Shown piece by piece: positions 45,035-53,289 of a stretch of 64,000 bases of DNA. Each line of letters opens with the position of its first letter. Position 1 is the stretch's first letter. The notes under the pieces were generated by a model. That model did no database searches. It saw only the letters and a list, made by a program, of their open reading frames with translations, and was not told where the DNA came from. Origin of the DNA: Micromonospora mirobrigensis (GTDB taxonomy: Bacteria; Actinomycetota; Actinomycetes; Mycobacteriales; Micromonosporaceae); NCBI RefSeq assembly GCF_900091555.1, contig NZ_FMCX01000007.1, positions 124,001-188,000 on the forward strand, read 5' to 3'. Both the position numbers and the translations under genes were made by a program.

Positions 45035-45595
45035 GTGACGCCCCGACCGGCGCCCGGGCGCCACCAGGCGACGTCCACCGAGGCCAGTCATTCCGACCAG
45101 TTGGTCCGGCTGCTCTACGCCGAGCACGCGGGACCGTTGCTGGCCTTCGTGATGCGGCTGACCGGCGGTGACCGGCAGCGCGCCGAGGACATCGTGCAGG
45201 AGACGCTGCTGCGTGCCTGGCGCAACGCGCACCGGCTGGGCGTGCAGGGCCAGGGTTCGCTGCGGCCGTGGCTGGTGACGGTGGCCCGCCGGATCGCCAT
45301 CGACGAGCACCGCAGTGAGCAGGCCCGGCCGGCGGAGACGTACGACCGGGACCTGACGGCGTTCGCCGAGGCGGACAGCACCGACCGGGTGTTGCGCACG
45401 ATGACGATGGCCGACGCGCTGCGTACGCTGAGCCAGTCCCACCGGGAGATCCTGGTGGCGACGTACTTCCGGGGCCGGACGGTGCCGGAGGCGGCCGAGG
45501 AGTTGGGCCTTCCGCTCGGCACCGCCAAGTCGCGGGTCTACTACGCGTTGCGCGCGCTGCGCACGGCTCTGCAGGAGAGGGGGGTGACGGAATGA
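45035..45595 (+). CDS. ECF-family RNA polymerase sigma factor
   Basis: A 186-residue group 4 sigma factor. Region 2 reads LLYAEHAGPLLAFVMRLTGG, then RAEDIVQETLLRAWRNAHRL. Region 4 reads LSQSHREILVATYFRGRTVP, then EEAAEELGLPLGTAKSRVYY-type helix-turn-helix sequence. The stop overlaps the next gene, which encodes its zinc anti-sigma factor. Start choice is uncertain. GTG 45035 gives a compact protein but has no good ribosome-binding site. ATG 44897 in the same frame has a perfect GGAGG five bases upstream (44887-44891) and would add 46 low-complexity residues. Confidence 0.9.
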   Translation: MTPRPAPGRHQATSTEASHSDQLVRLLYAEHAGPLLAFVMRLTGGDRQRAEDIVQETLLRAWRNAHRLGVQGQGSLRPWLVTVARRIAIDEHRSEQARPAETYDRDLTAFAEADSTDRVLRTMTMADALRTLSQSHREILVATYFRGRTVPEAAEELGLPLGTAKSRVYYALRALRTALQERGVTE

Positions 45596-46374
45596 GCCGG
45601 GCCGACCACATGGACGTCGCCGCGTACGCGCTCGGCGTGCTGGACCAGCAGGACACCGAACGGTTCGAGGAGCACCTCGCCACCTGCTGGGCGTGCGCCG
45701 CCGAGCTGGAGACCATGGTGCCGGTGGTGGGGCTGCTCTCCGGCATCGACGGCGAGACGATGATGGCGCTGGAGCAGACGGCGACGGATCCGGCCCTGCT
45801 GGACCGTACGCTGGTCGCGGTCCGGGCGCACCGGCGGCGTTCCCGGATGCGCCAGGTCCTCGCCACGGCCGCCGCGGTGGTGGCGGTCGCCGGGGTGACC
45901 GGGGTGGGTGTCGCCACCCTCAGCGACTCTCCCGCGCCGCCGCAGGCGCTGCCGACGGTCCAGCCGACCGGGCCGGTCGACGAGCCGACGCCGGGGCCGA
46001 CCCGCTCCGGGCCGGGGGTGGGCGGGCCGAGCGAGGTGCCGGAGGTCGACCCGATCAGCCGGACCGATCCGGCCACCGGGGTGAAGGCCGACCTGTGGCT
46101 GGAGTCGAAGGAGTTCGGCACGGCGATCAGCTTCAACCTGAGCCGGCTGCCGGGCCCGCGGACCTGCCGGATGGTGGTGATCCGCAAGAACGACACCACC
46201 GAGGTGCTCTCCAGCTGGTCGGTGCCGGGCACCGGCTACGGGACGAACACCAATCCGCAGCCGTTGCAGTTGCAGGCATCCACCTCCGCGGCGCGGGCGG
46301 ACATCGCCCGGGTGCAGGTCGAGTCGGTGGACGCGAACGGGGTGGCGAGCCCGCTGGTGGCGTTCCCACTGTAG
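45592..46374 (+). CDS. Zinc-containing anti-sigma factor (ZAS) with an extracellular domain
   Basis: A 260-residue membrane protein. The N-terminal cytoplasmic zinc domain has HxxxCxxC in EEHLATCWACAAELE, which binds and holds the upstream ECF sigma factor. One membrane helix follows (VLATAAAVVAVAGVTGVGVA), then a Pro-rich linker and an extracellular domain of about 120 residues ending in VASPLVAFPL. The start overlaps the sigma-factor stop by four bases. The outer domain lets the pair respond to a signal at the cell surface; the signal is unknown. Confidence 0.9.
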   Translation: MSRADHMDVAAYALGVLDQQDTERFEEHLATCWACAAELETMVPVVGLLSGIDGETMMALEQTATDPALLDRTLVAVRAHRRRSRMRQVLATAAAVVAVAGVTGVGVATLSDSPAPPQALPTVQPTGPVDEPTPGPTRSGPGVGGPSEVPEVDPISRTDPATGVKADLWLESKEFGTAISFNLSRLPGPRTCRMVVIRKNDTTEVLSSWSVPGTGYGTNTNPQPLQLQASTSAARADIARVQVESVDANGVASPLVAFPL

Positions 46375-46388
46375 GGCGAGGAGCAGGT

Positions 46389-46428
46389 GGAGCGGCGCCG
46401 GTCGGTGGCAATCGACCGGCGCCGCTCC
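46389..46428 (+). terminator. Strong hairpin terminator after the sigma/anti-sigma pair
   Basis: A perfect 16-bp stem (46389-46404 with 46413-46428) with an 8-nt loop starts 14 bases after the anti-sigma stop. It separates that pair from the lipoprotein gene. Confidence 0.75.
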
Positions 46429-46575
46429 GTGTCCCGCGTCGGGTGGCCGGCCCGGCACGGAGGAGAGGGCCGGACGGTTCAACGGTCCGCTGTGAAATGA
46501 GCCACTCATGGACGTTCAACCTTGACAGCGAACCTCCCGTACTACTGGGCGAACTGCCAAGAATGAGGAGGGCAC

Positions 46576-47244
46576 GTGGCACACATCAAGCGGACCGTCG
46601 TCGTCGCCAGCGCGATGGTCGCCCTGACGGCCTGCGCTCCCGCAGGCTACGACGCGACGAACTCGAGCGCCGCCGAGCCGGTCGCCGTGGCCGCGGCCGG
46701 GCCCACCGCGGCGGTCGAACCCGAGGCCGCCGCCACCACGGAGGCGCCGCCGACCACCGAGCAGGCGCCCCCCGCCGACGTCCGGCTCACCGACGAGCTG
46801 CACGGCAAGAAGGTGGCCCGGATGGGCAACGTGGTGACCGACCAGGACGGCTGGATCCTCTACCGGTTCGACAAGGACTCGGCCGACCCGCCCTCGTCCA
46901 ACTGCGTGGACAAGTGCGCGAAGGTCTGGCCCCCGGCGCTGACCGACGGCAACCCGCAGCTCAACGGCGTCTCCGACGACAAGGTCGGCACGGTGACCCG
47001 GCAGGACGGCACCCGCCAGATCACCCTGGGCGGCTGGCCGCTCTACCGCTACATCGGCGACAAGAAGCCCGGCCAGTGGAAGGGCCAGGGGGTCGGCGGC
47101 ACCTGGTTCGTGGTCGCCCCGACCGGCAAGAAGAACCTGACCTGCCTGCCGAAGGGCACCCCCACCCCGGTCGCCCCGCCCGCCGACAACAGCGGCTCCG
47201 ACAGCGGCGGCTCCGACGCCGGCGGCTCCGGCTACTCGTACTGA
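46576..47244 (+). CDS. Lipoprotein with tandem 'secreted repeat' (COG4315) domain
   Basis: A 222-residue lipoprotein. Lipobox LTAC gives the lipidated Cys at about 19. A Ala/Pro/Thr-rich tether is followed by two copies of the secreted-repeat motif (GNVVTDQDGWILYRFDKDSA with CVDKCAKVWPP, and TLGGWPLYRYIGDKKPGQWK). The end is Ser/Gly/Asp-rich. Such lipoproteins often sit beside ECF sigma and anti-sigma genes in Streptomyces and are thought to report on the cell envelope. GTG 46576 has GAGGAGGGCAC upstream. The terminator at 46389 suggests its own promoter. Confidence 0.85.
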   Translation: MAHIKRTVVVASAMVALTACAPAGYDATNSSAAEPVAVAAAGPTAAVEPEAAATTEAPPTTEQAPPADVRLTDELHGKKVARMGNVVTDQDGWILYRFDKDSADPPSSNCVDKCAKVWPPALTDGNPQLNGVSDDKVGTVTRQDGTRQITLGGWPLYRYIGDKKPGQWKGQGVGGTWFVVAPTGKKNLTCLPKGTPTPVAPPADNSGSDSGGSDAGGSGYSY

Positions 47245-47263
47245 TTCCAGCAGCCGGGGTACG

Positions 47264-47304
47264 CGGTGGCCGGTCGCAGCCGGGGAGGGCGCGACCGGCC
47301 ACCG
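47264..47304 (+). terminator. Terminator after the lipoprotein gene
   Basis: A 14-bp perfect stem (47264-47277 with 47291-47304) with a 13-nt loop, 19 bases after the stop codon. Confidence 0.7.
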
Positions 47305-47551
47305 TCCGCGGACCTGGACGCCGGCGTACCGGCAACGCCCGGACGTCCCGGGTACGGCGCCGGCCCGCCCGCGGGCCGGCGCCGCGACCGTCCCTCCCCC
47401 GACGAGCCCCGCAGCGGTGCGTGGAGAGCGGCGGGTACGCCCCTGCCAGCAGGCGACCCCGCCGAGGTCCCCCAGCCTCCTCCCCCGGCCCCGGCCGGCC
47501 CGCTCCGGATGGCGGCACCGCCGACGCCCACGCGTCGGCGGTGTCGCGCGT

Positions 47552-47569
47552 CACGCCACCGGTGGCGTG
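47552..47569. promoter_or_regulatory. Perfect 18-bp palindrome before the DNA glycosylase gene
   Basis: CACGCCACCGGTGGCGTG has no spacer and ends 13 bp before the GTG start. It would cover the ribosome-binding region, so it looks like an operator or a translation-limiting structure. The binding protein is unknown. Confidence 0.45.
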
Positions 47570-47582
47570 GCAGAGTGTCGGG

Positions 47583-48503
47583 GTGACCCCGACCGATCCC
47601 GTGGCGACCCGGGAGCTGCGCCCGCCGCCCGGCTACCGGCTGGCCGCGACGGTGCACGCCCTGACCTTCAGCCCCTACGACCCGTGCGCCCGGATCGCCG
47701 CCGGCACCTTCTGGCTCGCCCTGCGCACCCCGGCCGGCCCGGCCACGCTCTGCCTGCGCCCGGCCGCCGGCGCCCTGGTCGCCGAGGGGTACGGCCCGGG
47801 CGGCGGGTGGCTGGTGGAGCGGGCCGACGCGATCGCCGGGCTCCGCGACGACCTCACCGGGTTCGCCGAGCTGGCCGCCGGGCACCCGGTGGTGGCCCGC
47901 CTCGCCGCCGCGCACCAGGGTCTGCGGATGCCCGCCACCGGGGTGGTGTTCCCCCGGGTGCTGCGCGCGATCTTCGAGCAGAAGGTCACCGGCAAGGAGG
48001 CCTACCGGGCGTACGCGGCGACCGTCCGGCACTTCGGCGAGGCGGCGCCGGGGCCGCTGCAACCGCTGCTGCTGCCGCCGGAGCCGGCAGCGGTGGCCGC
48101 CGCGCCGTACTGGGTCTTCCACCCGTTCGGGGTGGAGCAGCGCCGCGCCGACACGCTGCGCCGGGCCGCCGCGCTGGCCGACCGGCTCCAGCGGTGCGCC
48201 GACGCGGCGGAGGCGACCCGTCGGCTGACCGCCGTCCCGGGCATCGGCCCGTGGACCGCCGCCGAGGTGGTCCGGGTCGCGTACGGCGATCCGGACGCGG
48301 TGAGCGTGGGCGACTACCACGTGCCGAACACGGTGGCCTGGGCGCTGGCCGGCGAGGCGCGGGGAGACGACGCCCGGATGCTGGAGCTGCTGGAGCCGTT
48401 CCGCGGCCACCGCGGCCGGGTCTGCGTGCTGCTGGCCGCCGCCGGGATCCACGCGCCGCGCTACGGACCGCGGGCCTCGATCCGCTCCTTCGCCCGCTTC
48501 TGA
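47583..48503 (+). CDS. DNA-3-methyladenine glycosylase II family protein (AlkA-type)
   Basis: A 306-residue HhH-GPD base-excision glycosylase that removes alkylated bases. The helix-hairpin-helix is LTAVPGIGPWTAAEVVRVAY, and the catalytic Asp follows in VSVGDYHVPNTVAW. The FEQKVTGKEAYRAYAATVRH region precedes it, as in AlkA. GTG 47583 is where similarity begins. No ada-type regulator is adjacent, but a perfect palindrome lies just upstream. The lack of the AlkA N-terminal TATA-like domain in full is uncertain, because residues 1-110 are divergent. Confidence 0.88.
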   Translation: MTPTDPVATRELRPPPGYRLAATVHALTFSPYDPCARIAAGTFWLALRTPAGPATLCLRPAAGALVAEGYGPGGGWLVERADAIAGLRDDLTGFAELAAGHPVVARLAAAHQGLRMPATGVVFPRVLRAIFEQKVTGKEAYRAYAATVRHFGEAAPGPLQPLLLPPEPAAVAAAPYWVFHPFGVEQRRADTLRRAAALADRLQRCADAAEATRRLTAVPGIGPWTAAEVVRVAYGDPDAVSVGDYHVPNTVAWALAGEARGDDARMLELLEPFRGHRGRVCVLLAAAGIHAPRYGPRASIRSFARF

Positions 48504-48546
48504 CCGGGCCGCTCGGCCCGCTTCCGACCGGAGCGGCCGGCGCGGG

Positions 48547-49059
48547 TCAGCGGGGGGCCGGCCGGCGGGCGCAGAGCCGGCGCAGGGTGCGCCCCAACCA
48601 CCAGGCGTACGCCTGCTGGAAGGCGCGGGTGACCGGTCCGGCGGCGCGCAGGTACCAGCGGGCCGGCAGGCTGAACGCGCGTACCTCGAAGAAGACCTCG
48701 CCGGCCTCCCGCAGGACCAGGAACGCCTCCTCGCCGCGCTCCGGGTGCCCGGGCAGGGTGCCGTAGCCGAACCCGGCCCGGTCCGGCTCGTCGGACACCC
48801 ACACCACCTCGGTCGGCCCCCAGACCCGGGCCGGGCCGACCCCCAGCCCGGGGGTGACCCGGACGCCCACGGCGGCGCGCGGGGCGTCGGTGCGCATGAC
48901 CACCCCGGCGGACCGGTGCAGCCGCCAGCTCAGCACCGCCTCCGCCGCGGTGGCGAAGCAGCCGTCGGGCAGCCGGACCCGGTGGCGCAGGTGGTGGTAG
49001 CCGGCCGGCAGGCGCCCGTCGCGGGTCGCCCCCACCTGCGGGTACGTCAGCTCGGACAC
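48547..49059 (-). CDS. DUF1990-family protein
   Basis: A 170-residue protein of the DUF1990 family, START-like proteins of unknown function. Family features are LTYPQVGATRDGRLPAGYHH near the N-terminus, WGPTEVVWVSDEPDRAGFGY, TLPGHPERGEEAFLV, and FSLPARWYLRAAGPVTRAFQ. GTG 49059 was chosen because GGAAGG lies eight bases upstream. It converges with the glycosylase gene and is divergent from the acetyltransferase at 49194. Confidence 0.85.
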   Translation of the reverse strand: MSELTYPQVGATRDGRLPAGYHHLRHRVRLPDGCFATAAEAVLSWRLHRSAGVVMRTDAPRAAVGVRVTPGLGVGPARVWGPTEVVWVSDEPDRAGFGYGTLPGHPERGEEAFLVLREAGEVFFEVRAFSLPARWYLRAAGPVTRAFQQAYAWWLGRTLRRLCARRPAPR

Positions 49060-49193
49060 CGTGGCCACCTTCCGGCTGGGCGGGACACCGCCAGCGTACG
49101 GGCGCGGCGGGCGGGCCGCCCGGTGACCGCGACGAGCGGTGCGGCGGGCGGGTCGCTCCTCGGGTGCGACGGGCGGTGTGGTGGGCTGCACGG

Positions 49194-49691
49194 GTGACCG
49201 TCGAGACGATCATCGCCCCGGCCGGCGTCGACGACGCCGGCGAGATCCTCACCGTGCAGCGGGCCGCGTACCTGGTCGAGGCGCAGCGCTACGCCGACCC
49301 GTTCCTGCCGCCGTTGACCGAGACCCTGGACGAGGTGGTGGCCGCGCTGACCGACCCCGCCGTCGTGGTGCTGGCGGCCCGGCACGGCACCCGGCTGGTC
49401 GGCTCGGTCCGCGGCCGGGCCGACGGGGAGGTCGCCCACGTCGGCCGGCTCGCCGTGGCGCCCGACCAGCAGGGCCGCGGGGTGGGTGGTCGGCTGCTGG
49501 CCGCCCTGGAGGCCGCGTACGGCGGCCGGGTGGCCCGCTTCGCGCTCTTCACCGGCGCCGACAGCGCGGAGAACCTGCGGCTCTACCACCGCACCGGTTA
49601 CCGGGTGGTCGGCCACCGGCCGGACCCGAACGGGATCCGGCTGGCGCTGCTGGAGAAGCCGGCGGTCAGCCCTGCTCGCAGCGACGCTTGA
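49194..49691 (+). CDS. GNAT-family N-acetyltransferase
   Basis: A 165-residue acetyltransferase. The acetyl-CoA motif is RLAVAPDQQGRGVGGRLLAA, and the C-terminal strand-loop is ADSAENLRLYHRTGYRVVGH. The substrate is not recognisable. GTG 49194 was chosen as the start of homology. The last 26 bases overlap the 3' end of the convergent SRPBCC gene. Confidence 0.87.
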   Translation: MTVETIIAPAGVDDAGEILTVQRAAYLVEAQRYADPFLPPLTETLDEVVAALTDPAVVVLAARHGTRLVGSVRGRADGEVAHVGRLAVAPDQQGRGVGGRLLAALEAAYGGRVARFALFTGADSAENLRLYHRTGYRVVGHRPDPNGIRLALLEKPAVSPARSDA

Positions 49692-50088
49692 GGCCGTCGG
49701 CCTCCAGCCGCAGGTAGCGCTGGAACAACCCACCGCCGAGGCGACCGGCCAGCCCGGCCAGCGGGCCGCTCATCTCGGCGCTCAGCACCACCCGTACCCG
49801 GCCGTCGGGCAGCGGCTCCAGCCGGTGCTCGGCGAGGGTACGCACGCCCGGGCTGCGCGAGACCCACCGGAAGAAGTGCGGCTCGACCAGCTCGGTGACC
49901 CGCCAGACCGCGGGTCGCAGCCGGGGCTGCTCGATCCGGGCCGCCGAGCCGACGGTGAACGGGCCGGCGTCCAGCCGGCGGGCCCGGGTGACCGAGGGCG
50001 TCCACTCCGCCCAGCGCTCGACGTCGACCGTCACCGCCCAGATCCGCTCCCGCGTTGCGGCCACCTCGGACGTCGCCTCGAACCGCAT
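49666..50088 (-). CDS. SRPBCC-family (polyketide cyclase/START-like) protein
   Basis: A 140-residue helix-grip protein: ATSEVAATRERIWAVTVDVE and RWAEWTPSVTRARRLDAGPF at the N-terminus, then SAARIEQPRLRPAVWRVTEL, and a long C-terminal helix FQRYLRLEADGLKRRCEQG. Such proteins bind hydrophobic ligands; a specific role cannot be named. It overlaps the 3' end of the convergent acetyltransferase gene by 26 bp. Confidence 0.85.
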   Translation of the reverse strand: MRFEATSEVAATRERIWAVTVDVERWAEWTPSVTRARRLDAGPFTVGSAARIEQPRLRPAVWRVTELVEPHFFRWVSRSPGVRTLAEHRLEPLPDGRVRVVLSAEMSGPLAGLAGRLGGGLFQRYLRLEADGLKRRCEQG

Positions 50089-50199
50089 GGGCCCCTCCCT
50101 CGCCGGTCGCCGGGAACCTGCCGCCGCGCTCGGGTGGCCGTTGCGGCGAGCGTAACGCCGGACGTCGATCCGCGTCGTCCCCCACCTGCCGGGACCAGG

Positions 50200-50427
50200 T
50201 CAGCCCGCTTCGCGCAGGTCGGTCTCGTGCAGGTCGGCCAGGCCGATCGGGGTACGCCGGGCCAGCAGCTCCGCCAGCTCGGTCACCGAGCCGGCCTCAC
50301 CGAGCACGTTCCGGCCGCCGCCGTGTTCGGGGCGGTAGCGGTGCGACAGCCGGTACCGGTGGCGGCCACGGATCAGCTCCACGCTCACCCGCCAGCGGCC
50401 ACAGCACCCGCAGACCCACTCCCGCAT
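50200..50427 (-). CDS. Small conserved Cys-containing protein
   Basis: A 75-residue protein starting MREWVCGCCGRWRVSVELIR. It has a CxCC cluster at residues 6-9, a basic centre rich in Arg and Tyr (RYRLSHRYRP), and an acidic end (LADLHETDLREAG). I do not recognise a family. The start-proximal Cys cluster and the even codon use, with G or C in nearly all third positions, support a real gene. It is divergent from the ligase gene, about 135 bp away. Confidence 0.6.
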   Translation of the reverse strand: MREWVCGCCGRWRVSVELIRGRHRYRLSHRYRPEHGGGRNVLGEAGSVTELAELLARRTPIGLADLHETDLREAG

Positions 50428-50562
50428 CCGGCGAAGGTAGCTCTGACCTGGGCGGATGCGATCCGCCCGGAGGGGACGAGGTGGGCCGGGGCGGGACACG
50501 CCGCCCGGCGGGCCAAGGTGATGTGCCTCACGACTGTCGGTGGCGTCTGGTTGACTGTCGCC

Positions 50563-51672
50563 GTGGACCTGCCGATCACTCCGCCGGTCGAGCCGATGCT
50601 GGCCAAGAGCGTTCCCCGCCTGCCCACCGCCGACGGCATGACCTACGAGCCGAAGTGGGACGGCTTCCGCCTCATCATCTTCCGCGACGGCGACGAGGTC
50701 GAGCTGGCCAGCCGGGGCGGCAAGACGATGACCCGCTACTTCCCCGAGGTGGTCGAGCAGGCCCGTCGACAGCTGCCGCAGCGGTGCGCGGTCGACGGCG
50801 AGCTGATCGTCATCCGCCGGGACGGTCCCGACGGCCAGCCCCGGCTCGACTTCGAGCTGCTCGCCCAGCGGATCCACCCGGCCGCCTCCCGGGTGAAGCT
50901 GCTCGCCGAGACCACGCCGGCCGACTTCGTCGCCTTCGACCTGCTCGCCCTCGACGACGAGGTGCTGCTCGACCAGCCGTACCCGGTCCGGCGGGCCCGG
51001 CTGGAGGCGGCGCTGGCCGGGGTCCGCCCACCGGTGCACGTCACCCAGGTGACCACCGACCCGGAGACCGCGCGTCGCTGGTTCGACGTCTTCGAGGGCG
51101 CCGGGCTCGACGGGCTGATCGCCAAGCCGGCCGACCTGCCGTACGAGCCGGGCAAGCGGCTGATGTTCAAGGTCAAGCACGCGCGCACCGCCGACGTGGT
51201 GGTGGCCGGTTTCCGCTGGCACAAGTCCGGCCCGGTGGTGGGTTCGCTGCTGCTCGGCCTCTACGACGAGGGCGGGCTGCTGCACCACATCGGGGTCAGC
51301 TCGTCGTTCACCGCGGCCCGCCGCAAGGAGCTGCTCACCGAGTTGGAGCCCTACCGCGACGTCGGGAGCGACCATCCCTGGGTGCACGGCGACCACGAGC
51401 GGGGCCAGCGGATCCCGGGCGGGGTCAGCCGGTGGACCGGCACGAAGAACCTGGAGTGGGAGCCGCTGCGACCGGAGCTGGTGGCCGAGGTCGGCTACGA
51501 CGCGATGGAGGGCGACCGGTTGCGGCACACCGCGCAGTTCGTCCGCTGGCGGCCCGACCGGGATCCCCGCTCCTGCGGCTACGACCAGCTCGACCGCCCG
51601 ATCCGCTACGACGTGGACCAGGTCCTGCGCGGTGACCCCGCGGCGACCGTGGAGCCGGGGCCGGGCCGGTAG
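50563..51672 (+). CDS. ATP-dependent DNA ligase (LigC-like)
   Basis: A 369-residue ligase. The adenylated Lys is in motif I, YEPKWDGFRLIIF, followed by motif III (FVAFDLLAL), motif IV (GLDGLIAKP) and motif V (LMFKVKHARTADVVV). An OB-fold C-terminal part follows. Its length and lack of polymerase or nuclease domains match the actinobacterial LigC class, used in backup or end-joining repair. A separate LigD-type polymerase lies 12 kb away on the other strand. The start is GTG 50563, at the first conserved residues (DLPITPPVEPMLAKS). Confidence 0.9.
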   Translation: MDLPITPPVEPMLAKSVPRLPTADGMTYEPKWDGFRLIIFRDGDEVELASRGGKTMTRYFPEVVEQARRQLPQRCAVDGELIVIRRDGPDGQPRLDFELLAQRIHPAASRVKLLAETTPADFVAFDLLALDDEVLLDQPYPVRRARLEAALAGVRPPVHVTQVTTDPETARRWFDVFEGAGLDGLIAKPADLPYEPGKRLMFKVKHARTADVVVAGFRWHKSGPVVGSLLLGLYDEGGLLHHIGVSSSFTAARRKELLTELEPYRDVGSDHPWVHGDHERGQRIPGGVSRWTGTKNLEWEPLRPELVAEVGYDAMEGDRLRHTAQFVRWRPDRDPRSCGYDQLDRPIRYDVDQVLRGDPAATVEPGPGR

Positions 51673-51702
51673 CCTGGCGTCGACACGATCACGGAGGTCC
51701 AG

Positions 51703-53289
51703 GTGACCCGCTTTCCCGACCGGATCCGCCGGGTCCGGCTCACCCTCGCCGGGCTCGCCGCCGCGGCGCTGGTCGCCGCCGGCTGCACCCTGCCGGCGTT
51801 CTCGCCGGAGACCGAGGGGGCGGGGCCTGCGGCGGCGCCGGGCACCACGCCGACCTGGCGGCCCTGCCCGGAGATCCCCGACGAGCTGGTCGGCCGGGGC
51901 GCCCCGGGGATGCGGTACGACTGCGCGAAGGTGGCCGTACCCCGTGACTGGGGCACCGGTGGCGCCGGGGCCACCGCCGGCCCGGGCGCCGGGGAGACCT
52001 TCGAGATCGCCCTGATCCGGGCGCGCTCGACCAAGCAGCGGGACCGGCTCGGCTCGCTGGTGATCAACCCCGGCGGCCCCGGCGCGTCCGGCGTGGACAC
52101 CGCCGTCTACCTCTCCTTCGGTTCGGCCTTCGGTGGGCTGCCCGCCTCGGTCACCGACCGGTTCGACGTCGTGGGCTTCGACCCGCGCGGGGTGGCCCGG
52201 TCCAGCCCGGTGAAGTGCATCCCGGACGCCGAGCTCGACACCAGCTTCGGTTACGACCCCGATCCCGTGAGCCAGCGCTCCTTCGACGACTTCGTGGCCC
52301 TCAACCAGCGCATCGGCCGGGGCTGCGGCGACAGGTACGGCGACCAGCTCCCGCTCTACGGCACGGAGCAGGCGGCCCGGGACATGGACGCCGTCCGGGC
52401 CGCGGTGGGTGACGACAAGCTGACCTACCTCGGTTACTCCTACGGCACCCTGCTCGGGGCCACCTACGCGCAGCTCTTTCCGCAGCGGGTGCGCGCCCTG
52501 GTGCTCGACGGGGCGGTGGATCCGCAGCAGAAGCTGGTCGCCGGCTCGGAGAGCCAGGCCCGGGGCTTCGAGCGGGCCTTCGACAACTTCGACCGGTGGT
52601 GCGCCGCCAACGCCGGCCGCTGCCCGATCGCGCCGGACGCCCGGGCCGCCGTTACCACGGCGATCGACAAGGCGAAGGTCTCGCCGGTGCGGGGCGCCGA
52701 CGGCCGGGTGGCGACCTCGGGGTGGGTCTTCTACGCCGTGATCTCCTCCCTCTACACCGAGACCGGCTGGCAGGAGCTGGCCAAGGCGATCGACGAGTTG
52801 CAGGGCGGCGACCCGACGGAGGTGTTCAAGCTCGCCGACGCGTACGCCGGTCGGGGCGAGGACGGCCACTACACCAACCTCTTCGACGCCAACCTCGCGG
52901 TGAACTGCGCCGACGAGACCGAGAAGCCGAGCCGGGAGCGGATCCGCCAGTTGCAGTCGCAGTGGCGCGAGAAGTACCCGCTCTTCGGTCCCTCGCTGGC
53001 GGTGGGGATGCTGGGCTGCGTCGAGTGGCCCGGGCAGCGGGACCCGTACCCGACGGGCAAGGCGGTCGGCGCGCCGCCGATCCTGGTGGTCGGCACCACA
53101 GGTGACCCGGCCACGCCGTACGAGCAGACCCCGGCGCTGGCCTCGATGCTCGGCGTGGGGCAGGTGTTGACCTGGGAGGGCGAGGGACACACCGCCTACC
53201 CGCAGACCGGCTGCATCACCGACGCCGTCGACGCGTACCTGATCTCGTTGGCCGTTCCCCGGCAGGGGCTGCGCTGCCCGGCCCGGTGA
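51703..53289 (+). CDS. Secreted alpha/beta-hydrolase lipoprotein, tripeptidyl-aminopeptidase-like (S33)
   Basis: A 528-residue lipid-anchored serine hydrolase. Lipobox VAAGC. The oxyanion region is VINPGGPGASGVD, the nucleophile Ser is in GYSYGTLLG, the acid Asp in TTGDPATPYEQ, and the His in GEGHTAYPQTGC. The C-terminal TAP-like domain is present (LAVNCADETEKPS; GMLGCVEWP). The Streptomyces relatives Tap, SlpD and SlpE release tripeptides from protein N-termini outside the cell. GTG 51703 follows GGAGGTCCAG. Its last 74 bases overlap the convergent K+ channel gene. Confidence 0.92.
   Translation: MTRFPDRIRRVRLTLAGLAAAALVAAGCTLPAFSPETEGAGPAAAPGTTPTWRPCPEIPDELVGRGAPGMRYDCAKVAVPRDWGTGGAGATAGPGAGETFEIALIRARSTKQRDRLGSLVINPGGPGASGVDTAVYLSFGSAFGGLPASVTDRFDVVGFDPRGVARSSPVKCIPDAELDTSFGYDPDPVSQRSFDDFVALNQRIGRGCGDRYGDQLPLYGTEQAARDMDAVRAAVGDDKLTYLGYSYGTLLGATYAQLFPQRVRALVLDGAVDPQQKLVAGSESQARGFERAFDNFDRWCAANAGRCPIAPDARAAVTTAIDKAKVSPVRGADGRVATSGWVFYAVISSLYTETGWQELAKAIDELQGGDPTEVFKLADAYAGRGEDGHYTNLFDANLAVNCADETEKPSRERIRQLQSQWREKYPLFGPSLAVGMLGCVEWPGQRDPYPTGKAVGAPPILVVGTTGDPATPYEQTPALASMLGVGQVLTWEGEGHTAYPQTGCITDAVDAYLISLAVPRQGLRCPAR

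Larger units (their letters stand above)
47245..47582. other. Intergenic region with four consecutive inverted repeats
   Basis: 338 bp without a gene. Inverted repeats follow each other: 47264-47304 (terminator), 47356-47383 (13-bp arms, 2-nt loop), 47516-47543 (CACCGCCGACGC arms, 4-nt loop) and 47552-47569 (loop-free palindrome). The last lies 13 bp before the glycosylase start. Confidence 0.7.

Noticed and set aside
41064-46232. A 1722-codon open frame on the minus strand
   Set aside because: It is antisense to sbcC, nurA, the SpeE-like gene and the sigma/anti-sigma genes, all with clear motifs; its product is low-complexity Ala/Arg/Ser sequence.
50200-53190. A 996-codon open frame on the minus strand
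   Set aside because: Only its last 75 codons look like a gene; the rest is antisense to the ligase and the hydrolase.
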